A DNA stretch of 64,000 nucleotides from Thalassospira sp. HF15 (GCF_011806525.1 NZ_JAAVKI010000006.1:186001-250000); one strand, 5' to 3'; numbered from the stretch's first letter, positions 17,618-26,768 are shown. The notes: a model not told the origin generated them from the sequence alone. Numbers and translations: made by a program.

Positions 17618-18202
17618 ATGCCCACCAAGCTGAGTTCCGAGCAAAAGCGACAAAAGCTTGCCCGTGCGGCGATGAATGTGATCTGGCGCGACGGGTATCA
17701 CGCTGCCACCATTCAGGCCGTCGCGAACGAGGCCGGGTTACCCGCAGGCGGGGTGTTTTACCGCTTTCCCAAGAAACATGATCTGGCCTTGGCGGCACTT
17801 GAAACCATGGAAGGGGAATTCGTCCCGCTTCTCGAAAGCATAAGCACTTCCCGCTCGGTGGCGGACAGGCTGGCAAAGTTCTTTGATTATCTTGATGCGA
17901 TGACGCCCAGGCGTGTGAGTCATGGCTGTCCGTTGGCCAGACTGATGATTGATCTTCCGGCTGATGATGATTTCATCCCGTCGCGCAAAACCGGGCAGGC
18001 AGTGTTTGACGCCCTGATCAACTGGGTTGCCGATCAACTGGAACAGGGCGGTGTCGCCCCTGCGACTGCCCGTAAAACCGGGCGTCAGGTGATCCTGCGC
18101 TGGCAGGGGGCGATCATTCTTGCCCATAGCATGGCGGACCGGACCATTCTGGATGATGAAATCAACGATCTGCGTGTGCTGACCCGTGATCTTATTGGCT
18201 GA
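17618..18202 (+). CDS. TetR/AcrR-family regulator
   Basis: A 194-residue repressor. The N-terminal HTH is clear (IWRDGYHAATIQAVANEAGL, then PAGGVFYRFPKKHDL). The C-terminal part (HGCPLARLMIDL, then DQLEQG) is of the type found in YcdC/LmrA-like regulators of efflux or detoxification genes. GAGG upstream fixes ATG 17618. No obvious target gene is adjacent on the same strand, apart from its own operator and the lipoprotein gene downstream. Confidence 0.88.
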   Translation: MPTKLSSEQKRQKLARAAMNVIWRDGYHAATIQAVANEAGLPAGGVFYRFPKKHDLALAALETMEGEFVPLLESISTSRSVADRLAKFFDYLDAMTPRRVSHGCPLARLMIDLPADDDFIPSRKTGQAVFDALINWVADQLEQGGVAPATARKTGRQVILRWQGAIILAHSMADRTILDDEINDLRVLTRDLIG

Positions 18203-18337
18203 TCAGGGACTTTTTGTGTGGTGACAGCCGCTGCCATTATTTACGCATTTTCTAATGATGAATTAGGCGCTTGGCGCCGCATGCGGATGTGTATCGCATT
18301 TAGTCCCGCAAGCTTTTACCAGTAAAGGACATGGGCA

Positions 18338-18925
18338 ATGACAAAGATGAAACTCGTGCTGGTCGCGATGATGACAATGGTGTTGTCAGCCTGTGCGTCG
18401 GGGCCACGCATCTATACCGATGCGGATCCGGCAGCCGATTTCGGACAGTTCAGAACATTCGCCTTTGTCGAAGGTGCCGGTAAGGATGCCGAGGCACAAT
18501 ACCAGACCCTGTCGGGTCAGCGGATCGAGGATGCGATCAATCAGGCGATGGTGTCGCGCGGCTATCAGCTTGATATCCATGCACCCGATCTTTTGATCAA
18601 TTTCCATCTCAATACCGCGGAAAAGATGCGATCATCCCCGCCGGTTCGCGTGGGCGGGTATTATGGATATCGCAGCGGCGTATATGTCGGCTGGCCGGGC
18701 TATGTTGAACCGGGCTATGTCGATAGCTATACCGAAGGCACGCTGAGCATTGATCTGGTTGATCGCCGGACACGTCAGATGGTGTGGGAAGGCACAGCCG
18801 TCTCGCGCGTCACCAGTGCAGTGCGCGAAGCCCCGAATGAAACGGTGCGCGCCGCGGTGGCGTCGATCTTTGCCCAATATCCCTATGTCGCGGGTAACAG
18901 TGTTCCCAGAGCTTTGGCGCAGTAA
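18338..18925 (+). CDS. DUF4136 lipoprotein
   Basis: A 195-residue protein with a lipoprotein signal (VLSAC lipobox, Cys19). The mature part begins with the DUF4136 pattern TDADPAADFGQFRTFAFVEG and contains DAINQAMVSRGYQ and a Gly/Tyr-rich stretch (GGYYGYRSGVYVGWPGY) followed by EGTLSIDLVDRRTRQMVWEG. DUF4136 proteins are lipid-anchored in the envelope; their role is unknown. Bounded by a bidirectional terminator. Confidence 0.88.
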   Translation: MTKMKLVLVAMMTMVLSACASGPRIYTDADPAADFGQFRTFAFVEGAGKDAEAQYQTLSGQRIEDAINQAMVSRGYQLDIHAPDLLINFHLNTAEKMRSSPPVRVGGYYGYRSGVYVGWPGYVEPGYVDSYTEGTLSIDLVDRRTRQMVWEGTAVSRVTSAVREAPNETVRAAVASIFAQYPYVAGNSVPRALAQ

Positions 18926-18949
18926 AAGACAATACGCCCTAAAACAAAA

Positions 18950-18978
18950 ACGGCCCGGAGATCCGGGCCGTTGGTTTT
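18950..18978. terminator. Bidirectional terminator between convergent genes
   Basis: ACGGCCCGGA (18950-18959) pairs with TCCGGGCCGT (18962-18971), with A-rich and T-rich flanks on either side, ending both the DUF4136 gene and the aminotransferase gene. Confidence 0.88.
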
Positions 18979-18999
18979 TGCGATCTTTAATGCGTGAAA

Positions 19000-19875
19000 T
19001 CAGTCAGCACTGGCGGCAACAAACGACATATAAAGTTCCTGGGCGCGGCGCGTGATCGGGCCGGGTTGCAGGTTGCGCTCGTCCAGTTTGACGCAGGGCG
19101 CGACTTTATAATAGTTGCCGGTGCCAAAAATTTCGTCAGCGGCTTCGAGCTCTTCGTATTTGCAGGTCTTTTCCACGACATCGACGCCATCTTCACGCAG
19201 CAGCTTGATCACGCGCTGGCGGGTCAAACCGTTCAGGAACGTGCCATTGATCGCAGGTGTGTAAACCGTGCCATCCTTGGCAAAGAACAGGTTGGCATAG
19301 GAAAACTCGGCAACATTGCCAATCGGGTCAAGCATCACGCCGGTGTCAAAGCCCGAACTGGTGGCTTCGCTCACGGCACGGCCGACATTGGGATACAGGC
19401 AGGATGCCTTGGCCTCGGTCGGGGCACTTTCGGGTGACGGGCGGCGGAAGCTTGACTTCCGCGCACTGAAACCGGTCTGGACGGCTTCGGGCATTTCGGT
19501 GACCGAGATGCACAGAACAAACTGCGCGCTTTCCGGGGTGGGGGCGATAAATCCTTCGCCGCCAAACACGATCGGCTTGATATAAAGGGCCAGTTTCGGG
19601 TCGAACTTCTGAACGCCTTCCTTGACCAGGGCGACGATTTCCTCGGTCGTGATGGCGGGCGTCATGCCCATCAGTTCGGCCGAGCGGATCACGCGTGCGC
19701 AATGCGGATACAGATCGGGCATTTTGCCATTCATGCGGCGCGCACCGTCAAACACGGTCGAGGCCATCCACACACCATGGGTTTGCGGGCCCATGATATT
19801 GGGGTTACCTTCGTGCCATTCGCCCTGATACCAGGTCCAGGTGGTGGCGGTGCTGTCGGTGGCGGCGTGACCCAT
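19000..19875 (-). CDS. Branched-chain-type aminotransferase (fold class IV)
   Basis: A 291-residue PLP enzyme of the IlvE/class IV family. The catalytic Lys lies in PTEAKASCLYPNVG, the PLP phosphate region near GFDTGVMLDPIGNVAEFSYANLF, and the cofactor-cup motif near FLNGLTRQRVIKLL. Such enzymes transaminate valine, leucine and isoleucine or related amino acids with 2-oxoglutarate. A second class IV aminotransferase of a different type is at 54.1 kb. Alternatively this could be a secondary aminotransferase of degradative metabolism; the sequence cannot decide. Confidence 0.85.
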   Translation of the reverse strand: MGHAATDSTATTWTWYQGEWHEGNPNIMGPQTHGVWMASTVFDGARRMNGKMPDLYPHCARVIRSAELMGMTPAITTEEIVALVKEGVQKFDPKLALYIKPIVFGGEGFIAPTPESAQFVLCISVTEMPEAVQTGFSARKSSFRRPSPESAPTEAKASCLYPNVGRAVSEATSSGFDTGVMLDPIGNVAEFSYANLFFAKDGTVYTPAINGTFLNGLTRQRVIKLLREDGVDVVEKTCKYEELEAADEIFGTGNYYKVAPCVKLDERNLQPGPITRRAQELYMSFVAASAD

Positions 19876-20000
19876 GAATATGCTCCTGATTGTGTGCCTG
19901 TGGGGCGGCTGTTCAAACGGGGCATAGCATAGGATTTTTGCCCAAGCTTGGTCAAAGGAAACATCGCGGGTTTGAATGCCTTTGAAATGTCATGAAATCC

Positions 20001-20263
20001 GGGGTCAAAACTCATTCATATAATCGTCCCGGTCTCCCGGATTTGTGCGGATATGCGAAGCAAAGTCGCAGGAAGATATGCATCTTTCAAGATTTTGCGA
20101 CAAAATAGCCCGTGCAAATCCGGGTGATCCGAAGGACAACTGCTATGAGAGAAAGCCTCTGCGTCAAATCCCTTGACCGGGGATCACCCCGCTCTGCGGG
20201 CTTTTCCTTGCTTTTTCTCTCATATCAGTTGCCGGGACGGTTATGTGAATGAGTTTTGACCCC
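20001..20263. repeat. MITE-like element with 32-bp terminal inverted repeats
   Basis: A non-coding 263-bp element whose left end (20001-20032) and right end (20232-20263, read in reverse) match at 30 of 32 positions, beginning GGGGTCAAAACTCATTCA. Inside, two further inverted repeats are nested: a 9-bp pair (GGGTGATCC near 20122, GGATCACCC near 20181) and an 11-bp pair (TATGAGAGAAA 20144-20154, mirrored at 20214-20224). No transposase ORF fits inside, and I saw no clear target duplication. It occupies most of the gap between the aminotransferase and the inositol monophosphatase gene. Confidence 0.7.
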
Positions 20264-20364
20264 AGCAACCAGTTATGCGATAGATTTTTCTATAGATACT
20301 TGATTTTGAGGCGCTTTCTGGCGCGATGCGAAGATGATGACCGCGAATTTAAAAGGAACAAGAC

Positions 20365-21174
20365 ATGGGTGATGACGTCAAACTTGATCTCGAAGCACGG
20401 TTTGAGCATGCCCGTGATGTGATCCGCGAAGCCGGAAAGCGGGCAATGGCGTATTTCGATGGCTCGGCCGGCGATCTGGAGGTCGAGGCCAAGGAAAACC
20501 CGCTTGATATGGTCAGTATCGCCGACAAGAATGTCGAGGCGATCATTCGCGACCAGATCGCCGATAGCTTCCCCGAAGATGGCTTTCTGGGCGAGGAAAT
20601 GGGCATCGAGAAGGGCGACAATGATTGCCTGTGGGTGATTGATCCGATTGATGGCACGGCATGCTTTGTCAATCAGATGCCAAGCTGGTGCATATCCGTT
20701 GCCCTTGTCGTCGCCGGTAAAATCGAGCTTGCCCTGATTTATCAGCCATGCGGCAATGAATTGTTCACTGCCAAGCGTGGCAAGGGTGCATTTGTCAATG
20801 GCGAACCGATCACGGCCAGCGATGCCAAAACCGTTGGCGACGGGGTGATGGGCCTTGGTATGTCCCATCGCACCACAAGTGATGCGATTACGCCCTTTAT
20901 TACGGACCTTCTTGATCGCGAAGGTATCTTTATGCGCAATGGGTCCGGCGCACTTTCGATGGCCTATGCTGCCGCCGGGCGTCTGATTGGCTATTATGAA
21001 CCGCATATCAATCCGTGGGATTGCATGGCGGGCATCCTGTTGATGACGGAGGCCGGCGGTTGGGCCAATGATTATCTGGGCGTACCCGATGCACTTGAAA
21101 ATGGCGCCCCGATCCTGACGGCGGGTCCGAATGTGGCCGAGGAACTCAAATCAATGACCGGTATCACGCGCTAA
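20365..21174 (+). CDS. Inositol monophosphatase-family phosphatase
   Basis: A 269-residue Mg-dependent phosphatase of the IMPase/CysQ/HisN superfamily. Metal-binding motifs are present: GEE (FLGEEMG), WVIDPIDGTACFV, and near the C-terminus INPWDCMAGILLMTEAGG. Substrates in this family include inositol phosphates, histidinol phosphate and PAP; which applies here is not resolved. An AAGGAACAAG site precedes ATG 20365. Expressed on its own, downstream of the MITE-like element. Confidence 0.9.
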   Translation: MGDDVKLDLEARFEHARDVIREAGKRAMAYFDGSAGDLEVEAKENPLDMVSIADKNVEAIIRDQIADSFPEDGFLGEEMGIEKGDNDCLWVIDPIDGTACFVNQMPSWCISVALVVAGKIELALIYQPCGNELFTAKRGKGAFVNGEPITASDAKTVGDGVMGLGMSHRTTSDAITPFITDLLDREGIFMRNGSGALSMAYAAAGRLIGYYEPHINPWDCMAGILLMTEAGGWANDYLGVPDALENGAPILTAGPNVAEELKSMTGITR

Positions 21175-21198
21175 GGTCGCCCTGTCTGGGGCCTGATC

Positions 21199-24100
21199 CT
21201 AGGTATCTGCCGTATCGTTTTGCTGCTGCCGGGCACTCAGCTTACGCGAAGCAAGGCGGGCAAGTTCGGTGTTGATCATCTCGATATCGAGCGGCTTGGT
21301 GCAATAGGCGTCAAAGCCGGTTTCGTGGAATGATTCAAGATTGTCGTTCGAAATATCGGCTGTCAGGGCAAGGATCGGAATGGTCGCCTTGACCGGGTCT
21401 TCGAACTTGCGGATTTGGCGGGTGGCCTCGATGCCATCAAGAACCGGCATATGCAAATCCATCAGAACCGCATCAAAATCGGTGCTGGCCAGAATATCCA
21501 GCGCAATCTGGCCATCGGCTGCGGGGGTAATGGTATGGCCCTGCTGTTCAAGCAGTTTCTGGGCAAGGATCCGGTTGATTTCGATATCCTCGACCAAAAG
21601 CAGGTTCCAGCTTCCGGGACTGGATGTTTCTGCCGTGTCGGTTGATGCCTGTTCAGGGGGATGGGCGTTCCCCTCATGTTCTGTGAGGGCAGGTTCACTG
21701 CTGCGCTTCAGGGTCAGATCAAACCAGAAATGACTGCCGCGGCCTTCCTGACTTTCCACTTCGATCTTGCCGCCCATGGCCTGTACCATGCGCTGACAGA
21801 TGGTCAAACCAAGCCCCGTGCCGCCATAGCGCCGGGTTGTGGTTGTGTCGGCCTGTGTGAACGCGTCGAAAATGGTGTCCAGTTTGTTGCCGGCAATACC
21901 AATGCCTTCATCGCGTACAGCAATGCGGAAGGACACCGTGTCATCGGTGATTTCAAGCGGCTCGGCAATGAGTTGGATATTGCCATATTTGGTGAACTTG
22001 ATCGCGTTGGACAGCAGATTTGTCAGGACCTGTTTGAGGCGGACCGGGTCCCCCATCACATAGCGCGGTAGGTCAGGTTCAATTTTCAGTTCCAGCGTAT
22101 TTTCCCGTGCGCGCGCCGGGACCAGCATCATCGATACCACTTCCTCGCACAGTTGGTGCAGATCAAGCGGGGCTTCTTCAAGCACGAGCTTGCCCGCCTC
22201 GATCTTGGAAATGTCGAGGATATCACCAATCAGCGACAGCACATGGCGTCCTGCCCCGCGAATGGTCGACAGATAACTGCGCAGGGTTTCAGGCTGCACA
22301 TCGTGATCCAGACTGTCACTGGCCAGTTGGGTATAGCCAAGGATAGATGTCATTGGTGATCGGAATTCGTGGCTCATATGCGCAATGAATTCCGATTTCG
22401 CACGATCCGCTTGTTGCGCCTGATTCATGGCGTTTTCGGCGGCCGCACGGGCATCTTCAAGTTCGCGGGTCCGGGTCGTAACCAGATCAACAATGTGCTT
22501 TTCGGTGCGATTAAGCGACCGCAGATAAATCAGAAGCAGGATGGTAATCATGCTGCCAAAGACGAAAATCGCCCATGGTTGCCAGTATATCAGCGAATTA
22601 AAGCCACCCTGGTGGCGATGCAAAACAACGATCCAGTCCCGATAGCCAAAGGTGAAATTTGATACATTGGGGTTAAAGGGGATTGCGCGTTCGGCGTTTA
22701 TATCCTCAAGGGCATGCTCAGCATCATGCGAGCTATGGAACAGCAATCCCTCTTTGCCCGATATCTTGGCATCTGTCAGATAAAGCCCGTAATCCACCGG
22801 AATACGTGCGACACGGGCCGCACGCGTGATCATATCGGTGATCCGCAACACCCCGACCGCAATGCCCAGCGGCGGACCGGCGGGGTCGCGATGGTTTTTT
22901 ACGGCCAGAAAGGCAAGCGATGACACAAGCGGTCCATCGGTTTGTACTGAGGGAAGCGGCTGGGTCAACGTGACATTGTTGGTCGTGAGCGCGGTTTCAA
23001 GCGCACGTCTGCGCGCCGGTTCGCTGGCAAGGTCAAAGCCGATCCGTTGTTCGTTGCCCGATCGGGGAAACACATAAAAGACCGGGAAGTAACTGTCGCG
23101 TTCCTCGGAAATGCGCGAACCGCCATCAATAATTTCGCGGATCTCGAAATTTTCAACACCGCGCAGTTCGGCGGTTTCTTCAACCAGGGCACGGGCGCGT
23201 CGTTCAACATAGGGTGCCCATTCAAGGGCGGAAACACCAGGCCGCCGGTTGATCCATGGGGCCACCATGGCATCGAATGTGGTGGCCGAAACGCTGCCAT
23301 GGACATCAAACAATGTGCGTACCGCGATCAACGCATCGGTCGCACGACCAAGTTCTTCACGCAGTGATGCTTCAAATGCCAGGCGGTATTGCTCGGTCGC
23401 AAGCCGGTCGGCCTCGTCAAGCTGGTTATGGGTGTACCAGGCTGCAAACCCCGATACCCCAAAGCCGATAATCCCGATGAAAACAGCAAGTGCACGGCGC
23501 AGACGGTGGACGTCGTCAGACAAGCTGCCGTCACGCGCACGCATTGTTACCAGACTGATGCGTTCCAGCACGACCGCAAGCAGCAAGGCACCGATGGAAC
23601 TGGCAATGATATAGCCAAACAGACTGTCGATGCCGGTCCGCAGATCCGTGCCGACAAAGGTCGTGTTGCCAAGGGCGGCAAGGGTGATGATATCCGCCGC
23701 AATCAGGGCATTGGTGACGACCGCACCCAGGAAGCCATAGCGGATCGTGCCCCAGATGACGCAGGGCAGTGTGACGAAAATCAACAGAAATTCCGGCCGC
23801 GCCGAAAGCGGGGTGGTCTGCACTGCAGATGCCAGAACCACACAGGCAACCCCGATGAAAAGCAACTCGCCATGATGGAGCAACGGGCGCGGTTTGATCC
23901 GCCAGTTCAAAAGGCGCAAGACCAGCGGCCCGACAACAAGCACACCGACAACATCCCCCTTGAACCAGCCAAGCCACAGCATTTCAAATTGTTCAAAATT
24001 GCCGACGTCAAAGATACTGACGTTCAAAGCACCGAGCGTGGCCGCAAGGATCGGCCCCAAAACGCCACCCGCTACAAGATAAACCGCGATATCGCGCAGG

Positions 24101-24420
24101 CGGGTAAACGGATAAGGTTGTGCAAAGCGCGCAATCAGAAGGGCAGGCACCAGCGCGGCAATGGTGGTGCCCATTGCAACGAAAATCATCGCGCCAATCG
24201 TATGGGCGATAATGGTATTGAGCAGGAAGGCCGCGATATACACGGCCGGGAAATACCGCCAGCCCCAAAAGATCAAGGCCGCCAGAATGATACCGGCAGG
24301 GGGCCAGATCAGCGTGACATCGGTGCCGAAATACGGCATGTGAATGCTGGCATAGCCCGTGACGACATAGGCAAGGATAATCACCAGATAACGCACAATA
24401 TGATGGCGTTGCAGCGTCAA
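21199..24420 (-). CDS. Hybrid sensor histidine kinase (MASE1-CHASE-HisKA-HATPase-REC)
   Basis: A 1073-residue membrane kinase. The N-terminal MASE1 region (about 1-290; IHMPYFGTDVTLIWPPAGI is its signature) has about eight TM helices. A periplasmic CHASE domain (about 330-560; RPGVSALEWAPYV, RRALETALTTNN), another TM (about 595), HisKA (HMSHEFRSPMTSILGYTQ) and HATPase_c (NLLSNAIKFT, DEGIGI, GGTGLGL) follow. A C-terminal receiver has its phospho-acceptor Asp in VLMDLHMPVLDG. The start is a TTG at 24420 with AAGGAAG upstream. It senses an unknown external ligand and relays to a partner not encoded beside it. Confidence 0.92.
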   Translation of the reverse strand: MTLQRHHIVRYLVIILAYVVTGYASIHMPYFGTDVTLIWPPAGIILAALIFWGWRYFPAVYIAAFLLNTIIAHTIGAMIFVAMGTTIAALVPALLIARFAQPYPFTRLRDIAVYLVAGGVLGPILAATLGALNVSIFDVGNFEQFEMLWLGWFKGDVVGVLVVGPLVLRLLNWRIKPRPLLHHGELLFIGVACVVLASAVQTTPLSARPEFLLIFVTLPCVIWGTIRYGFLGAVVTNALIAADIITLAALGNTTFVGTDLRTGIDSLFGYIIASSIGALLLAVVLERISLVTMRARDGSLSDDVHRLRRALAVFIGIIGFGVSGFAAWYTHNQLDEADRLATEQYRLAFEASLREELGRATDALIAVRTLFDVHGSVSATTFDAMVAPWINRRPGVSALEWAPYVERRARALVEETAELRGVENFEIREIIDGGSRISEERDSYFPVFYVFPRSGNEQRIGFDLASEPARRRALETALTTNNVTLTQPLPSVQTDGPLVSSLAFLAVKNHRDPAGPPLGIAVGVLRITDMITRAARVARIPVDYGLYLTDAKISGKEGLLFHSSHDAEHALEDINAERAIPFNPNVSNFTFGYRDWIVVLHRHQGGFNSLIYWQPWAIFVFGSMITILLLIYLRSLNRTEKHIVDLVTTRTRELEDARAAAENAMNQAQQADRAKSEFIAHMSHEFRSPMTSILGYTQLASDSLDHDVQPETLRSYLSTIRGAGRHVLSLIGDILDISKIEAGKLVLEEAPLDLHQLCEEVVSMMLVPARARENTLELKIEPDLPRYVMGDPVRLKQVLTNLLSNAIKFTKYGNIQLIAEPLEITDDTVSFRIAVRDEGIGIAGNKLDTIFDAFTQADTTTTRRYGGTGLGLTICQRMVQAMGGKIEVESQEGRGSHFWFDLTLKRSSEPALTEHEGNAHPPEQASTDTAETSSPGSWNLLLVEDIEINRILAQKLLEQQGHTITPAADGQIALDILASTDFDAVLMDLHMPVLDGIEATRQIRKFEDPVKATIPILALTADISNDNLESFHETGFDAYCTKPLDIEMINTELARLASRKLSARQQQNDTADT

Positions 24421-24551
24421 ACGATTCTTCCTTTTCCCATCAGGTGCCGGTCAGTTTTTTTTGGGGTGCATCTAATGTAATGTGTCGGGTGGCAGATTTG
24501 AATAGAGCAATCATCGAATAAGGGCGAAAGGCCAAAGGTTTATCCAAGGAT

Positions 24552-25172
24552 TTACTGGCTGCACCAAAGGACACGCGCAACCCAGTCAATTTCTTCGGCC
24601 GGGATGAAGCGGTCTTCAAAATCCGGATTAAAGGATTTCAGTTCCACGCCAAGCGCGCCGCGCCGGACAAGCTCCTTGGCCATGACTTCGCCTTCATTGG
24701 TTTTGACAACCACGCGGTCCTTGGGGCGGATGTTTGAGGCCGGGCTTACGATGATCAGATCCCCATCGCGAAATACCGGCGCCATTGACTCACCCGATAT
24801 CCGCAACCCATAGGCGGTCGGATCGTGAAGCGCTGGAAAGGTGATGTCTTCCCATGATCCGCCAACCGGATAGCCGGCATCATCAAAAAATCCGCGATTG
24901 CCAGCCTGGGCAAAGCCGATCACGGGAATGCGCCCGGCACCATTGCCATCAACCAGTTCGGAAAATTCCCGGAAACTGACATCGGTCACCGACAGCACCT
25001 TGGAAATGCTTTCGGTCGACGGCCAGCGGGCCTTGCCTTGCGCAGTGGTGCGTTTGGACCGGTTGAACGTCGTCGGGTCAAGTTGCGCCAGTCGCGCCAG
25101 TCCCGATGGCGTCAGGCCATGGTCCTCGGCGATCTGGTCAAGGGCGGCCCAAATCTGCTGATGTCTGATCAT
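24552..25172 (-). CDS. S24-family (LexA/CI-like) HTH repressor with autoprotease domain
   Basis: 206 residues. An N-terminal helix-turn-helix (about 8-75; GLTPSGLARLAQLDPTTFNR) is joined to an S24 peptidase domain. The cleavage site is Ala90-Gly91 (FAQAGNRG), nucleophile Ser129 (SGESMAP) and general base Lys166 (VMAKEL), so self-cleavage under DNA damage is expected. AGGA precedes ATG 25172. A perfect 22-bp palindrome lies just upstream. It stands immediately before the phage-derived cluster on the opposite strand, so it may be that cluster's repressor; a general cellular role is the alternative. Confidence 0.88.
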   Translation of the reverse strand: MIRHQQIWAALDQIAEDHGLTPSGLARLAQLDPTTFNRSKRTTAQGKARWPSTESISKVLSVTDVSFREFSELVDGNGAGRIPVIGFAQAGNRGFFDDAGYPVGGSWEDITFPALHDPTAYGLRISGESMAPVFRDGDLIIVSPASNIRPKDRVVVKTNEGEVMAKELVRRGALGVELKSFNPDFEDRFIPAEEIDWVARVLWCSQ

Positions 25173-25205
25173 GGCGCATCCTAGCAGGGCGGATGGGAGT
25201 TAATA

Positions 25206-25227
25206 AAGAAGGAATTAATTCCTTCTT
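25206..25227. promoter_or_regulatory. 22-bp perfect palindrome, operator candidate for the S24 repressor
   Basis: The segment is a perfect palindrome centred on GGAATTAATTCC, 34 nt before the repressor start. This is the expected position of an autoregulatory operator in the divergent region that also feeds the phage-like genes. Confidence 0.6.
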
Positions 25228-25731
25228 CTTGGGGAGTCGAAGCGATGGACAAATTCCTGCCCTGCTGTCTGGGACGGTTCGCAACCGTGCTTTTCGGTGG
25301 GCACACGTGATTGTTCTCGATTCTTGTCGGATGGCTACCAGCCTGAACTGCAAAATAATCGATGTATGTCAGCATCTTACTCATCATCAGCTAAGATAAT
25401 TTTGCCGTGGTGAAGCATTTACCCAACTTTTGAATAGGAAATTAATCCTTTACAATGAGAACAAAAAGGGATTATAGCTTGCATATCAACACCGGAATTG
25501 CATCTGGAAATAGGCCACGCTTTTCAAAGGCTGGCTGATTAGGCGGCCAAAGGTCGCTGATATGCGTGGGCGGAAAACCGCCCTTGGGGACATCACAAAC
25601 CATTCATCGCACCGGCGTGCATTGCAAAATGCGCGGGCGGGATTACTGTATCCTTTTCAATGGTTTGGCGCGGTGAATGGCGGTTTGCAGGTCCGGTGGG
25701 ATGAACAGGCATTATCCAGCAGGAGGGCGAC
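25228..25731. promoter_or_regulatory. Leader region of the phage-like cluster
   Basis: A 504-nt stretch with no gene I can support. It carries a degenerate second copy of the operator core, AGGAAATTAATCCTT (25436-25450), with AT-rich sequence around it (25340-25470), which suits a promoter firing into the plus-strand cluster. GC rises sharply after about 25550. Confidence 0.4.
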
Positions 25732-26172
25732 GTGACCGAACAAAGACTTTTTCCCAAACCACTCTCTGCGCGTGACATCACACCCTTTTCCAGTGCCCGG
25801 CAGGCATGGTTCTGGTTCGTGCGGTGTCAAACCGCCCGGATCGAAGGCGCACGCGTGGTGGCCGATGCGGGCGAGGTGGTCCGTCCGTGCGATCCCGACG
25901 ATGTCTATAACGCGGTGATGCGCCTTAAGAAGGGCGGTGTTCTGAATGACCGGCATTTGCAGGTTCTGGAATATTTCGGGCTCGTCGAACGCGAACCCGA
26001 CCCCCGTGATCCGCGCGAAAAGGGCAAGGGGGATTTGTGGCAACACGCCATGGCAGCCCTTGAAAACGCACTGATCACACGCGGCATCGTCAAACGCGGG
26101 CAAGATGAAAGCTTTCACCATGAGGACGGCGTTGTTGAACTGGGTGGGGATTTGTCGCCATGCACGATGTGA
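25732..26172 (+). CDS. Conserved phage-cluster protein of unknown function
   Basis: A 146-residue protein starting at GTG 25732 behind AGGAGGGCG. It has a pattern I associate with uncharacterised Rhodospirillales phage-region proteins: ARQAWFWFVRCQTARIEGAR, then RPCDPDDVYNAVMRLKKGG, then HLQVLEYFGLVEREPDPRDP. The helical, basic-acidic composition could fit a DNA-binding or packaging accessory role, but no function is known. It is the first gene of the cluster and overlaps the next gene. Confidence 0.7.
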   Translation: MTEQRLFPKPLSARDITPFSSARQAWFWFVRCQTARIEGARVVADAGEVVRPCDPDDVYNAVMRLKKGGVLNDRHLQVLEYFGLVEREPDPRDPREKGKGDLWQHAMAALENALITRGIVKRGQDESFHHEDGVVELGGDLSPCTM

Positions 26173-26660
26173 TGACCACAGATGTTGCCCGATCAGACGT
26201 TGCTGAAATGGCCGATAACTGGGCCAGTCAGTCCGTTTCCGGGCGCGAGGTTTCGGTGCTGGTCGTCTTTGCCGATGCACCGGAAAAACGGTTGCTGCGT
26301 ATTCTGAAACCGGGCTTTCGGCATTGCTTCGTGCTGGTATCCGGGGTGCGGGCCGGGGAATGGATCTGCCTTGATCCGCAAAGCCATCGGGTGCGGTGTG
26401 AAAGCTGGTGCTATTCACCGATCTTTGATCCGGCGGCCTATTATCGCGGCCTTGGCTATCATTGTATCTGGGCGTCTTATCCGGCCTCCATCACGCGGAA
26501 GGTACGGTTTGGCCCGATGAGCTGTGTCGAGCTGGTCAAGCGGTTGCTGGGCATTTCAAGTCTTTGGGTCATCACCCCCTGGCAGCTTTATCGCCATCTG
26601 CAAAACGGGATTGAAACGGATCAAATCGGGGATGTGTATTTTTCTGAAAAATGTTCTTGA
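26160..26660 (+). CDS. Putative cysteine-peptidase-like protein (permuted NlpC/P60 pattern)
   Basis: A 166-residue protein. A His follows a beta-strand in LKPGFRHCFVLVSG, and a Cys opens a helix later in MSCVELVKRLLGI, then ITPWQLYRHLQNG. This His-before-Cys order with a helix-capping Cys matches circularly permuted NlpC/P60 (LRAT/YiiX-like) proteins; this is my inference and not a firm family assignment. No signal peptide. It overlaps the upstream gene by 13 nt (an ATG at 26172 is an alternative start). A strong terminator follows, so the first two genes form a separate unit. Confidence 0.6.
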   Translation: MHDVMTTDVARSDVAEMADNWASQSVSGREVSVLVVFADAPEKRLLRILKPGFRHCFVLVSGVRAGEWICLDPQSHRVRCESWCYSPIFDPAAYYRGLGYHCIWASYPASITRKVRFGPMSCVELVKRLLGISSLWVITPWQLYRHLQNGIETDQIGDVYFSEKCS

Positions 26661-26707
26661 TTTGTTCTTTTTAATGTGGCATAACAAACAAATCAACGCC
26701 ACAGATG

Positions 26708-26745
26708 CGCCCGCAGGGTTCCGACCCTTGCGGGCGTTTTTGCGT
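26708..26745 (+). terminator. Strong terminator within the cluster
   Basis: CGCCCGCA-GGGT pairs with ACCCTTGCGGGCG (one bulge) around TCCG, then TTTTT. It divides the two leader genes from the structural genes. Confidence 0.85.
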
Positions 26746-26768
26746 TTGGGGGATCGGGAGGAAAAGCG

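Noticed and set aside
23389..24480. A 363-codon plus-strand frame opposite the hybrid kinase
   Set aside because: It is antisense to the MASE1 region of an intact kinase; its long Asn/Lys/Arg-rich translation has no domain signature.
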